Below the pieces are notes generated by a model. It had not been told where the DNA came from and ran no database searches. It worked only from the letters and a program-made list of their open reading frames with translations. The translations under genes and the position numbers were made by a program. Positions 32,692 through 44,718 of a stretch of 64,000 nucleotides of DNA are shown here, one piece after another. This DNA is from Maratus speciosus. Its lineage: Eukaryota > Arthropoda > Arachnida > Araneae > Salticidae. The stretch spans positions 12,769,284-12,833,283 of the forward strand of contig OZ010787.1 of assembly GCA_963932465.1 (NCBI GenBank). The letters are read 5' to 3'. How positions within the stretch are numbered: the stretch's first letter is position 1; each line of letters starts with the position of its first letter.

Positions 32692-34150
32692 TATATACAC
32701 TTACAGTGAAACCTCCCTGTGCGACCACCTCCCCCGAACGATCATTTTTGCATAGAACAAAATTTATTACCATAGGCTCAATACTAATTTTACCTCCCTG
32801 TCAGAGACTATCCCAGTTGAACTCCCTCCATGAGCAACCCATTTCTTTGAAGAAAACGAAACAAATTCCGTTTTTTCCTGGTCGCCTGAAGAAGGTTTTA
32901 TTAGAAAAATAATTCCGGAGAGCGCATTAGTCGTCAAACTTCTAAACTAAGTTTAGATTTTTTTTTTATTCCGGTAACTTTTAAGTATTTAAACTCCTGT
33001 GTGCCTTTTTAGACAATGAATTTAACTCTGGTGACAAATTAAGGATGACGGTCAATACACTTCCCTGCCAAATTCTGTCAGGAAACTCTCAAAGAAATAG
33101 ATAAATGAATGAAATCGTCATTATTTGTTGGCATCCAAAAAAAAAAAAAAAAAAAAAAGCATTTATTTACTGAACTTCGAAAGGATTTCGAAATAAAAGT
33201 TATAAAAGATAAAACCGTAAAATCAAAGCAAACGTCAACGTATTCATTTTTTACACTCTCCAGTAATTAACTTATAAAAGTTTAAGTATCAAAACATAAG
33301 TTAATTGCATATTTTTTTCCTAATGTGAAAAATAAATTTTAGCAACATTGTTACCTTTTTTCAACAATTAAAATCTAGATTTAAACATGACCTCCCTTAA
33401 GAGACCACCTCTTGGAGCGACCAATTTTTAATGGAACACACACACACACATACTATGCAAATTATGTGTAAAAAAATACTTTAAAAATATATACGACTAT
33501 TTTGTTATAGCGAAAACTTTATTCCTAAAATAATTATGGCAACCAAATTAGTATTTTATACTATAGAAATGTAATTTACACAAAAATAGTTCCCCGCAAA
33601 ACATTGCACTTCTGATGTTATACCAGTGTTGCCAACTTAGAGGTATTTTTTTTCCACCACACTTTTCTAAAAAAGCTATCTCTATTTTCGAAATCTGCTC
33701 ACCTTATCTAATGAGTTAATTCATACTTTACCCCGAATATCCGAATAACAATCTCCATACAATTATCTCCAAATGGAAAATAAAATATTAAAATAAAACA
33801 AACAAAAACAATTTCGTTGGGTCAAAACTCAAAAGTGCAAAACATTATTTTATACAATTGAATAACATTTTATATAATACAATCTCTAGGATACAAATAC
33901 TATTTATGTTGTAAAAAATTTCAGAAAATTAATTTTGGTTTAGGGCAATAATGACGTCTATTTTACGTGAATTATTTTAAAAAATTGTTTTATTTCTTTA
34001 TTTTTTCAACATTAAAAAATTATCATAGAGAAGCATTTGGTTTGAATCCCGCTATTTAAACAGTTTAAATATATATATATATATATAGTCTGAAATTGCA
34101 TGAAAGAAAATATTATTTAACATTATTACTACAGGTTTCGTTATTATTCA
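32692..34150. other. No gene; degenerate Tigger-like phrase
   Basis: CAGTGAAACCTCCCTGTGCG near 32705 and GACCTCCCTTAAGAGACCAC near 33388 look like decayed termini of pogo/Tigger elements, but both are in the same orientation and no body is left. A-run at 33139-33158, (CA)n near 33437-33449. Confidence 0.4.
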
Positions 34151-34167
34151 CTTTAGTTCGTAGGTAG

Positions 34168-34560
34168 CATTTACGGCCAATGGGAAAAATTATTGCAAGT
34201 GCATTTTAATGATGTTACAGCCTTCCGAAGGGTCTGAAATTTTAAATATATAATTGCTTCAAGATTTTGTCGAGTCATTTCAAATTTTATGAAAATCGGA
34301 TGTATAGTTTAATTACAGGGACAGTCAAAAGTTTTCCGTTACATTACGGCCAATGGGAAAAATTATTGCAAGTGCATTTTAATGATGTTACAGCCTTCCG
34401 AAGGGTCTGAAATTTTAAATATATAATTGCTTCAAGATTTTGTCGAGTCATTTCAGATTTTATAAAAATCGGACGTACAGTTTAATTACAGGGACCGTCA
34501 AAATTTTTCCTTTATATTACGGCCAATGCGAAAAAATTATTTCAAGTGCAAATTAATGAT
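34168..34560. repeat. ~172-bp tandem repeat, 2.3 copies
   Basis: Two nearly identical units share TTACGGCCAATGGGAAAAAT and CCTTCCGAAGGGTCTGAAAT, and a third, partial and diverged unit starts near 34518. The flanking phrase CACTTATGAAGTGCACTAAA (34589) recurs near 56907 together with a phrase like the unit start, so 34.2-34.7 kb and 56.8-57.0 kb hold the same repeat family. Confidence 0.85.
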
Positions 34561-34723
34561 GTTATAGCCTTTTGAACAGAATGAAATGGATAGGCACTTA
34601 TGAAGTGCACTAAAATATACATTCAGTACAATATGCGGTGCAAAAAATATTTATAAAAATAGTTACAGTACGAACGCACCTCATTTGCCACGTTTGACGA
34701 GCAATTTCCAACTTGTTTATTTT

Positions 34724-35200
34724 AGGCGCATTAGCTAGAATCGATTAGCATTTTCTTCTTTTCGATAAAGGCAAAAGGTTTGATACAAGTTAAAGTTCCC
34801 TAAATGTCTAAAGTGTATCAAATGCTGTGGAATTTCTCCGTTTATCAAAAACAAGACAGCTTTATCGAAAAACGGAAGGATAACCAGACATATATAACTG
34901 CTAAGAGGAAGCCTGTCTCATACGGAAATTGTTTTCCAGTGCCTAGCGATTCCAACATGACTCTTCAAGTCTGTATCGAAATCCGAAGTAGCTAGTTTTT
35001 GACACATTTACTAGCTCATTTTTTATTTTAGGCGCATTAGCTAGAATCGATTAGCATTTTCTTCTTTTCGATAAAGGCAGAAGGTTTGATACAAGTTAAA
35101 GTTCCCTAAATGTCTAAAGTGTGTCTAATGATGTTGAATTTCTCCGTTTATCGAAGACAAAGGAGCGTTATCGAAAAATAGAAAGGTAAACAGACAAATA
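34724..35200. repeat. ~302-bp tandem duplication, partial second copy
   Basis: TTAGGCGCATTAGCTAGAAT and the following 160 bp recur from about 35026 with few changes. Confidence 0.85.
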
Positions 35201-36600
35201 TATCCCCTAATAGGGAATTCTATAACTAAAATAAAACTTCAATGGACTTCATTTTTGGTATTTTGGATAATTTTAATCTTCCAATCCTTACCAACGAGGT
35301 ATTAGATGATGGGTCTGGAAAAGGTAGAAAAAACGCCCCCCCCCCTCCCCCGAAGCGACATTAGGCCCCAAATTGACAGTAGGGCAGACCAAGGATGAAA
35401 GTTAACTTCATGTAAGAGAGGACTAGGGAAATTGAGAATGGTAAAAAAAACCAAACCATTGAATAAGAAAAAATTTGAAGAAAAAGAAAAATGGTAAAAG
35501 AACAAGTGAAGCGTGTGATTAGAGCCAGACAAATGGAGAGGGGCCCGATGGGCCACAGCTGGTCCAGAATGAGTGCCCGAGTTGTCAGAATGTGTCAAGA
35601 ACTTGGAGAATAGTATCTACAATGAAGAAAAATAATGAGACAAAATATTATGAAAAACAGATGAAAAATACCAATAGCCTGAGGCTAAAAGTAAAATGTT
35701 TCACTGGGCGGCGTCCCCTGGTGGTAGTAAAAATAAAATTGATACGAAAAGATAGGGAAGAGTGAACAGACTTTATTTTGGGAATTTTATAATTTTTGCA
35801 CAAACAGTATACTAAAGGTTTGAAGAAACAAAACTTTAAAGCGCCCTCTTGAGGCGAAGAAGGGAGTTAAAATTAAGAAACATATGTCCATATTCTTTAT
35901 TCGATTTTAGACACAATTCTATGTTAGTCTTATAATTTTCCTATGAGTGGAAGATACCGTACCAGAGTACGAAAAAAAAAACTGCCGCTAAGTATATTCC
36001 TTTAGAACATTTTAAGCCCAGAGGTCTAAAATTAACGGTGGATTGACAAAAGAAAGGCAGATTTAGAAAGGTTATGAGATTACCCTTATTTTAATACGTT
36101 ACATGAGTGGGGTAAAATAATTTTGAAAAATCCTCTTCCCTGAGGCGCGACACTTAAAATCTTGAAAACACATAATTTGCAGTGCAATTTTGTTTTAACA
36201 ATAGCATTCTAATATTAAGAGATATGGGACAGATTAGGAGGGCTAAAATAAGAGAAACATTGAAAATCAAAGACAAACTGGCGCCAAATTCACTAGAAAA
36301 CTTCTATATCAACAACTGAAACCCGAACTGATGACTTGAGGGTCCTGTCCCTGCCGGCACTCACGAAGACACTCACGAGCTAATGCTAATCCTATGGGGA
36401 GGGATTTTTCTAATATCTTGTTTGCATTTCGAGATTTTTAAATATTTTTTTTTGCATTGGATAGCCGAGGTCCATCTCTACAGCGCACCTTTTTCACTTT
36501 TTCGATTTTGGTCACAGATATTTTTAACAAAGTTACTTTCACTTTCAAAACCAGTTCTGAAAATGAAAGTGTCATTCTAATAATGTCTTGCAAATAGCGG
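35201..36600. other. No feature seen
   Basis: AT-rich; C-tract near 35336-35350. No coding frame supported. Confidence 0.4.
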
Positions 36601-36606
36601 TTGAAG

Positions 36607-37060
36607 AAAAAATCATCTTAGTAAGGGTGTACTCAAATCCAAACTGCTTATTTTCTGACTCATTTTACAATTCATTTTTGCTCGCAAAGGCTTCCAATTG
36701 GTACGTTTTCTTACTCAGAAACTATGTAATGTACCGTAATGGTTGATTTTTTGATAGAGGCAGAATATATTTAAAAAAATGCTGTTAAAGTGGGCATTTT
36801 GAACCGAATTCCCGAAGCGGATTGTGTTGGAAAAATCATTGTATTAAGGATGCACTCAAATCCAAACTGCTTATTTTCTGACTCATTTTTAAATTAATTT
36901 TTGCTCTCAAACGAATTTAATTGGTAGATTCGCTTATTCAGAAACTATATAATCTATCGTAATGATCGATTTTTTGATAGAGGCGGAATATATTTCAAAA
37001 AATGATGACAAGGTGGGCATTTTGAACGGAATTTACCGAAGCGATTGTGTTAGAAACGAA
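36607..37060. repeat. ~228-bp tandem duplication
   Basis: CTCAAATCCAAACTGCTTAT, TGACTCATTTT, ATTTTTTGATAGAGGC and GTGGGCATTTTGAAC occur in both units at the same spacing; about 85 percent alike by eye. Confidence 0.8.
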
Positions 37061-37409
37061 AAATATTGTCCTTCTAAGAAAGTAATTTTTTATATATCAA
37101 GTTTTAATTAATTGAACGAAAAATAAAAATACAGGTCGCTTATAAATCTCTTCAAAAATCGCGTCAGCAAGTTTCATATTTTTTTATTAAAAATGAATCT
37201 GGAGTTATGCCAGAAAATTTCGAGTTGTTGAGCATGGAAAAGTATTTTTTTGAATACCACCCTAACATGATTCTGCTAAAACTAGCCATTATATAAAAAT
37301 GAAATAAAAACTTGTCAAAAGCGGCCAGACAAAATTGTTAAAGTGGGTTTATCTCTAATCATGATTTAGTTTTTGTTTGTGAAATTAGTATACCTGACTT
37401 CGAAATCTA

Positions 37410-38575
37410 CCTCCGCCTGTAGGCCGGGCCGGCAGGGATTTTTTATTTTTTCGCAACAGTTATAAAGAGAAAATAAAGAAATACATTAGACAAATTTTGA
37501 AGATTTCACAAAAATCCAAACTAATAAACACCCGGCCCGGCCGCGCGCCGAGCATCTATTTTCATTCACGGCAATTGGGCCGGGTCTAGCCTACTCTTTA
37601 AGGGCCGGGCCTTACTTTTTCCCTGAAGTTTCGGGTCGGGCCGGCCCTAACTTATTTTGTCTGCACACACCCGGGTACTGGTTTCATTCCCAGTTTTCAC
37701 CCAGCCCGTATGAAAATCATTGTCTCGGCGTGGCCTGGTCCGTTCAAATGTCAGTAAAATTAGGCTTGGCACAAATTTTTTGTCAAAAAATGCATACATT
37801 TTTAAATCGCCATTATCCTACAATTAAACATTCAAATTCATTCTTTTTAAAGAGTAGTAGATTTCTACGCTTATTAAAATACAGTTAAATTAAAATATAG
37901 TAAAACGTGTGAAAAAGAACCTGTCTATGACGGAATCTCGTTTTAAACTGAAAAACGTGTTGATCCATGCAAAATTAATATACTACTACGTAAGAAAATA
38001 ATATGTTATACATTTACACTTGCTAAGAAGGGAACTTGTTAACGCATTTTTTTTTTTCCTTTTCTATGAAATTCAGTCTTAGATTTTACTGTATAGCATT
38101 TTTCAGATATTTAACGCTTCAATACATGGAATATGGATTAACAATATTAATGATAACTGAAACATTTACATACAAGAAATAGAGATTCATTAAAAAAATA
38201 AATATCGCACCCTGCGGCACTTCTATAAAAATGAAGATTATAAACATGAAAAGAAAAGTTAAGATAAATATTTTTGGCTTGAACTCCTCGTACGAGACAA
38301 ATTTTTAACCAAATCGACGTAAAAATCAATGTTTTGTAGAAATTCACTCGGGCCGTGGCGGGCTCGGGCCGAGATTTTAACTTTTATACCGGGCTGGGCC
38401 GGGCCAATAATTTTTTGCTACGGGCCGGGCCGGGCTCGGGCCGAACTTTTAACTTTTTTACCGGGCCGGTCCGGGCCGGGCCAATATTTTTTTTTACGGG
38501 CCGGGCCGAATTTTTTTTTCTCCGAGTCAGGCCGGGCCGGGCCTGGAAATGTCGGCCCGTGCAGACCTCTACTAC
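37410..38575. repeat. GC-rich GGCCGGGCC-type segments, probably hAT remnants
   Basis: Stretches built from GGGCCGGGCCGG and GGGCTCGGGCC alternate with AT-rich spacers (37425-37445, 37530-37665, 38345-38560). The right edge, complemented, begins TAGAGGTCTGCACGGGCC, a terminus seen in one group of hAT elements. The left terminus is unclear and no target duplication was found. Confidence 0.5.
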
Positions 38576-40900
38576 AAGTCTTTTCTTTTATGTACAGTTT
38601 GGCCGAATATTCGGTTTCATTTTTGTTTTCAGCCCAAAGTCTTAGTTTCGGCGAAAGTACTGGCGAATATTCGATATTACTATAACTGCCCTTCCCTAGC
38701 CTCCCCCAAACGGCACTCCCATCTGTTGAGCCGCACATAGTATGTATTCACATACAAGGGGATAAATTTAGAAGGTATTACTAATCGTTATTTCTAAATT
38801 AAATTATTTTTTAATAATTTTTTATGTTTATAGCACCTTATATTGAATTATTTTTGTTTCAATCAAATTATTTTTTAATTAATAATTATGTACTGCTGTT
38901 TCTACTCAAAACATTATTCAGATAACATGCATATATGTATATGTTTATGTTAATTACTTTGAATTTATTTTTAAAACAGTTTCGCTTTCGTTTTCGGTCG
39001 AAACTAGGAAGGTAAACGAAATTCGGTTTCTGTCGAACACTATTTTTATGTTTGTAAATGAGCAGAATTTTTCGCATTATTTAACGTTAAAAAATATTTC
39101 TTTGAGAACCGCTTTAAGGATTTACCACGTAATCAGAACTTATAAATTTCAGAAAATCGAGTTTTATTTTAGCGGCTTTATCCACGGAAAACTTCTTTAT
39201 GTGGCCAAAATCTGAAATAGACGATTCTATGTAAGTAAAAAAAAAAAAAAAAAAAAAAAACCAATAAGCATTATATTATAATTATAACATAAAATTTAAA
39301 CTAATAAAAATTTTCTCAAAATTGCATTTTTAAATTGTTGACTACGACACGATTACTTTAATAATAATGAATTGTTTTACTTTTGTCAGCTTTTTTTCTT
39401 ATATAATTATGCAGTGCATTAAGGACTTTTTTTTTATCATCATAAATCAGTATTTTTCTACGGTAAAAGTTGAATACCCTCTTCAAATAATCAGCATTAA
39501 AAAAAATAAAATAAAATAAAATAATAATAAAAAAAGCTTTTCGTAATTTCCACTCTTTGTCCCGTCTAGTCACTAAAATAAGTCATATTTAATTAAAAAT
39601 TACTGTATATTTTAATTTCAGATAAGCTAAATTTAAACTACAATGTTCGCCGCAACTCACACGCACAAAAAACGCACCAGAAAAGAGGCAATAATTTCAA
39701 ATATATTTACATTTTTCAAAAGTAATATGTATCAAAATTATATTTAAGCATTGTATTACAAAATAAAAAACAAAGTCAAAGAAAATAGAAATACTTGAGG
39801 GGGGCTCGTCACTCAACTTCCAAATTCTCCTCCGTAATGCTAAATCTATAAACTTTTGATGCATTCATATATTTAAAATATCTTCTCGGAAAATTCACAT
39901 TTTTAGCATCTTTTTTTCTGTGAATTCTTCTTAAAATTTTAACACTTGACACACTCGTAAGATTTTAACACTTCATATAAAATTAAGTCTATACCTTAGA
40001 AATATCTTGAGAACTAAGAAAAAAAAAGAAACTTTTAGGAAGTGTACACAAAAAATAGAAGTTAAAAATATTAATTTCCCGAGGAGATATTTCAAATATA
40101 TGAATCTATCCAATGTCCATAGACTTTACATTAGTGAGGAGAAATCGGAAGCTGGGTGACCAACCCCATTAAATGCTTAATGTGGAAAAAAAAATAAAAG
40201 AAGAAGAAGAATCTTGTGTCGTGCGTTAATTAGTATTTCATGGGAAAATACCTCCAGCAGAAAGATATTGAGCACCAGAAATCTCAGAATACAGTATAAT
40301 CAATAAAAAGTGTCACATCTGGTATTACTACAGAAACCATTGAGTGTCTATAGAACCCATTATCTAGTTAACTCGAAACCCTGCAGAAATGGTAATTTGT
40401 CTTCTTAGGAACAAGATCCCATCCCACGTTATTGACTAACAGCATTGAAAACTGAACACAAACTGCACTTCTCTTTACTTATATTCACCCATTCTTTTGT
40501 AAAACATCTTTTACAGTTTTAGTGGTTTGTCTATTTATTTTCATTACATGTGTATTTTTCAATTTATAAATCGAGGTAGTGTTTGAAGTTTAAAGCGGTT
40601 AAGCAGATCCGGTTTTAAAAAAACGTTTTTAGATATTGGCATTTTCGGATGCTAAAAGTATAATCGAATTTTTAAATATATATGAAAAATTAACGTTTTC
40701 TTCTTTCGAAAGCAAAATTTACATAAGTTTCCATTGCAAAATCTTGTGAAGAATTAGTCTTGACGGTCTAACACTTATATTATCATTAGGAAACTATGGA
40801 ATGCTCCACTTTAGTAGAACAAGAGTATCAATTTATGTGTTTGTTTGTGAAGAGTGAACGTGTATGTAAGTATGTGTGTGCGTGTCTGTGGGGGGAGGGG
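38576..40900. other. No feature seen
   Basis: AT-rich DNA with an A-run at 39239-39260. No coding frame supported. Confidence 0.4.
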
Positions 40901-40904
40901 GGGA

Positions 40905-42420
40905 GGTTGCTATTACAAAAACACGATAATAGTTTTTTGAAAGTTATTTTTACAGAGGCACTTGAAAAGTCTCACCAAGTGACCAAGGGCACCATGATTA
41001 CAAAAACACGATATTAGTTTTTTAGAAGTTATTTTTACAGAGGCGCTTAAAAAATCTGACCAAGAATGGCGTGATGACAAAAGCACGATAGTAATTTTTT
41101 GAAAGTTATTTATACAGAGGCGTTGAAAAAAAATTTGACGAAGGGCGCCATGACTACTAAAACAAGATATTAGTTTTTAGAAATTGATTTTTGCACAGGT
41201 GCTGAAAAAAAAAAATTGACCAAGGGCGTCATGATTACAAAAACACGATGTTAGTTTTTTGAAAGTTATTTTTACAGAGGCGCTGAAGAAATCTGACCAA
41301 GGGCACCACCATAATTTCAAAAACACGATTTAGTTTTTTGAAATTTATTTTTACAGAAGTGCTGAAAAAAAATCTGACCAAGGGCGCCATGATTACAAAA
41401 ACACGATAATAGCTTTTTGAAACGCATCTTTAAGGAGGCGCTGAAAAATATCTGACCAAGGGCGCATGATTAGAAAAGCACGATAATAGCTTTTTGAAAG
41501 GCATTTTTACAGAGGCGCTGAAAAAATCTGACCAAGGACGCCTTGATTACAAAAACACGATATAGTTTTCTGAAAAGCAGTTTTACAGAGGCGCTGAAAA
41601 AAATCTGACCAAGGTCGCATGATTAGAAAAACAAGATAATAGCTTTTTGAAAGGCATTTTTACAGAGGCGCTGAAAAAAATCTGACCAAGGGCGCATGAT
41701 TAGAAAAACACGATGTTAGTTTTTTGAAAGTTACTTTTACAGAGGCGCTGAAGAAATCTGACCAAGGGCACCATAATTTCAAAAACACGATTTAGTTTTT
41801 TGAAATTTATTTTTACAGAGTTGCCGAAAAAAAATCTGACCAAGGGCGTCATGATTACAAAAACACGATAATAGCTTTTTGAAACTCATCTTTACAGAGG
41901 CGCTGAAAAATATCTGACCAAGGGCGCCATGATTACAAAAACACGATATTAGTTATTTTTTTACCTTATTTTAACAGAGGCGCTGAAAAAATCTGACCAA
42001 GGACGCCATGATTACAAAAACACGATATAGTTTTCTGAAAAGCAGGTTTACAGAGGCGCTGAAAAAAATCTGATCAAGGGCGCATGATTAGAAAAACACG
42101 ATAATAGCTTTTTGAAAGGCATTTTTACAGAGGCGCTGAAAAATATCTGACCAAGGGCTCATGATTAGAAAAACACGATAACTTTTTGAAAGGCATTTTT
42201 ACAGAGGCGCTGAAAAATATCTGACCAAGGGCGCATGATTAGAAAAACACGATAATAACTTTTTGAAAGGCATTTTTAAAGAGGCACTGAAAAATATCTA
42301 ACCAAGGGCGCCATGATTACAAAAACACGATATTAGTTTTTTGAAAGTTATTTTTACAGAAACGCCTTAAAAAATCAGAACAAGGGCGTCATGATTACCA
42401 AAGCCACCTCTGACAATGGG
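40905..42420. repeat. Tandem array of ~78-bp units, about 19 copies
   Basis: The unit reads approximately AAAAACACGATAATAGTTTT, TGAAAGTTATTTTTACAGAG, GCGCTGAAAAAATCTGACCA, AGGGCGCCATGATTAC. Starts of ACACGATA are spaced 74-87 bp from about 40920 to 42327. Units differ mainly by short indels in A and T runs. There are no conserved spacers between identical repeats, so this is a satellite and not a CRISPR-like array. Confidence 0.92.
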
Positions 42421-43017
42421 ACCAAATGAAATAAAAATAAAAATATGCTGTCTTAAATTGTCATTCCCTTTTTATTCTTGTCTTTTGTACTTTTACAAAA
42501 AGCAGAAATATCAAACTACCGGGCAGCATCCCCGGGTGCTTAATATTTGACAGAAAATATGCTAAATACGTTATTAATACTAATATTAATTTATGTGGAA
42601 GTTACTATTCTTCGGGGTACTGAATAAAATCTGGACCAGGGCGCCATGACTATCAAATTCTCTGCCAATGAATCCATTTAAAATGAGAATATGTTTCTTA
42701 TACAGTGTTTCGTCGCTTATACTTGCACAAAGGACAGAAATACAAAAATACCTGACAACACCAGGGTCGCTAAATACTTAGACGCAGAAAATATGCAAAC
42801 ATATTAGACACAGACTTATTAGAAGCATTCTTAGAGCAGAACTTATTTAGGCGTATATCTAAATCAGTTAGTACTTAATATTATTTTTCTTAGAATTTAT
42901 CTTTAGTACAAGCTTTGAAACAAAGTCTGGTCCAGGATACCATGTGTAATAATGGCATATCTGATTGTCGATAACTTCTGATATCTCGAAATTGGGTTAT
43001 CTAATTGTCTTTGATCA
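42421..43017. repeat. Two diverged ~230-bp copies after the array
   Basis: ACCGGGCAGCATCCCCGGGT...GACAGAAAATATGC near 42519 and ACCTGACAACACCAGGGTCG...GCAGAAAATATGC near 42751 are related, and TCTGGACCAGGGCGCCATG links back to the 78-bp unit. Probably an older edge of the same array. Confidence 0.5.
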
Positions 43018-43137
43018 CACATAGTTTGCTTATGCTATACTTTAAAAAATAAAAAGCATTACTTTTTAATTTTCCAAATGAAAATTTTTGAAAATTTTAT
43101 GCCTTTCAGAATACACAACTTTAAGCGTGTTTTAAAG

Positions 43138-43168
<31 letters not shown>

Positions 43169-44093
43169 CGATGGGCGCACCGGGCATTTGCCTCGTTGCC
43201 CGGTGGGCCAGTACGACCCTGTGTAAAGGCCTCACATGGTATTTTGGTAGAAAAATTGTATGAATGATCTAGGCCAGTGGTTAAGACTATTATGGCTGGT
43301 TAAGGTTTTGCATTTGTGGTCCTAAAATTGCGTGTTCTGTCCCACCGCTGGCGGTTTCACTTTTTTAGAGTTTTGCTTTGATTTTTATTAAGTCAGTTAG
43401 TAAAAGACAGTTAAGTCAGTTCCTTTGTAAATTTTTTAAAATAATTAAATTAAAAAATTCATTTAATTTGTTTTTTTTTTCTTAATAATTAAACATTTAT
43501 TAAAATGCAATAATAAATCCCCTAGGCTTACATCATAATATTTTCATGTTGGAACTTTATAAAGTTCTGATAATTTTAAATTTATCTGTTACTATAATAA
43601 TAGATAAATGTAACAGTATCAGAATTAATATACTAACGCTTTTTTTATTTTAAAATTGGCCTTAAGACATTAAAATCTTTATTATTTTTTGATAGGTTAC
43701 TTTATAATTTTTTTATTGTAAATATAATACAGATAATTGAACTAAATTTTAAAATTCATATTATTTACAGGGTATTTTTCTAATAAATAAATTTCTTTAA
43801 TTATTAAAGTTTAATAATATTTTCTTAACACATTAAGAATCTTTTTTTGTTTTGTTGGATTTTTAATAACAGATAAAAAGTTTAAAATTGCAGAATTAAT
43901 TTATTATCTTATCAGAATTTTAATATAATAAAGTTTTTATCTTTTAAAATTATCCTTGATACATAAAAATGTTTATAAATTTATTATAGGTTGCTTTGTA
44001 ATTTTTTATTGTAAATACAATACAGTTAATTAAATTATTATTTTTTTAATTCCTATGATTTATAAGATATTTTTTTAATAAGTAAATGTCTTC

Positions 44094-44718
44094 AAGGGGA
44101 CAAGGGACCTTTAAACTCATTTTTTTATTGCACTTTAAATGCTAATCAAGGGCACACCATATGAATTATGGAATATATTTATCACACAAGAAATGAAGAA
44201 ATTTTTTTTTTTGAGAATAATAAGGAATTTTCGTGAATAGTTTAAGCGTTATCAAGAACATTCAAGATGTCCCAACCTCATTCCCTATCGATTAAAATCC
44301 CCAATATTTTTTATGCTAGTTTGGCTTACATATACAAATAAAACTGTGTATAGTTTTTTTTAACTAAATATAATTGAAAAAGTTAAAAGTAGTTAAGTGC
44401 AGAATTAGGATGCAAAAAATGCTGAAAATTTCATAAAATTCAGGAAATATTTTTTTTCTTACCTTTATGTTCAAATATATAAAATTCGATGCACAGTTTT
44501 ATTTGTATATGTAAACCAAACTGGCATAAACAATATTGGGGATTTTAACTGATACGGAATTAGGTTGGGACATTTTGAAAGTGCTGGATAACACTTAAAA
44601 TATTAAGGAAAAATCCTTATTTTTCTACATTTTTATTTTTTTTTTTCAATATATAGTGTGCCCTTGAATAGTATTTAAAGAAAACAAAAATATGAGTTTT
44701 AAGGTCCCTTGTCCTTTT
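44094..44718. repeat. ~625-bp MITE
   Basis: AAGGGGACAAGGGACCTTTA at the left and, complemented, AAAAGGACAAGGGACCTTAA at the right; pairing continues through AAGGGCACAC and CCAATATT. It lies in the right part of the element with 9-bp duplications. No clear target duplication. Confidence 0.7.

Larger units (their letters stand above)
31018..43221. mobile_element. 12.2-kb hAT-like element without transposase
   Basis: The first 15 bases of both ends are the same in inverted orientation, CAGGGTCGTACTGGC. The 8 bases TGTAAAGG flank it (31010-31017 and 43222-43229). CAGGG termini plus 8-bp duplication are hAT features. Inside are a Tc1 element, tandem duplications, a GC-rich hAT-related stretch, an array of about 78-bp units, and an A-run near the right end. 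I see no hAT transposase, so it was moved in trans or has lost its gene. Confidence 0.78.

Noticed and set aside
37410..38575. GGCCGG-rich stretches as a CpG-island promoter
   Set aside because: The repetitive GGGCC pattern and a hAT-like terminus explain them better, and no gene follows.
40905..42420. Regular repeats that could suggest a CRISPR-like array
   Set aside because: Units of about 78 bp diverge along their whole length and there are no unique spacers. The genome is eukaryotic.
43260..43370. Possible tRNA-derived SINE head (GTGGTTAAGAC near 43277)
   Set aside because: The B box is too degenerate and no body or target duplication was found.
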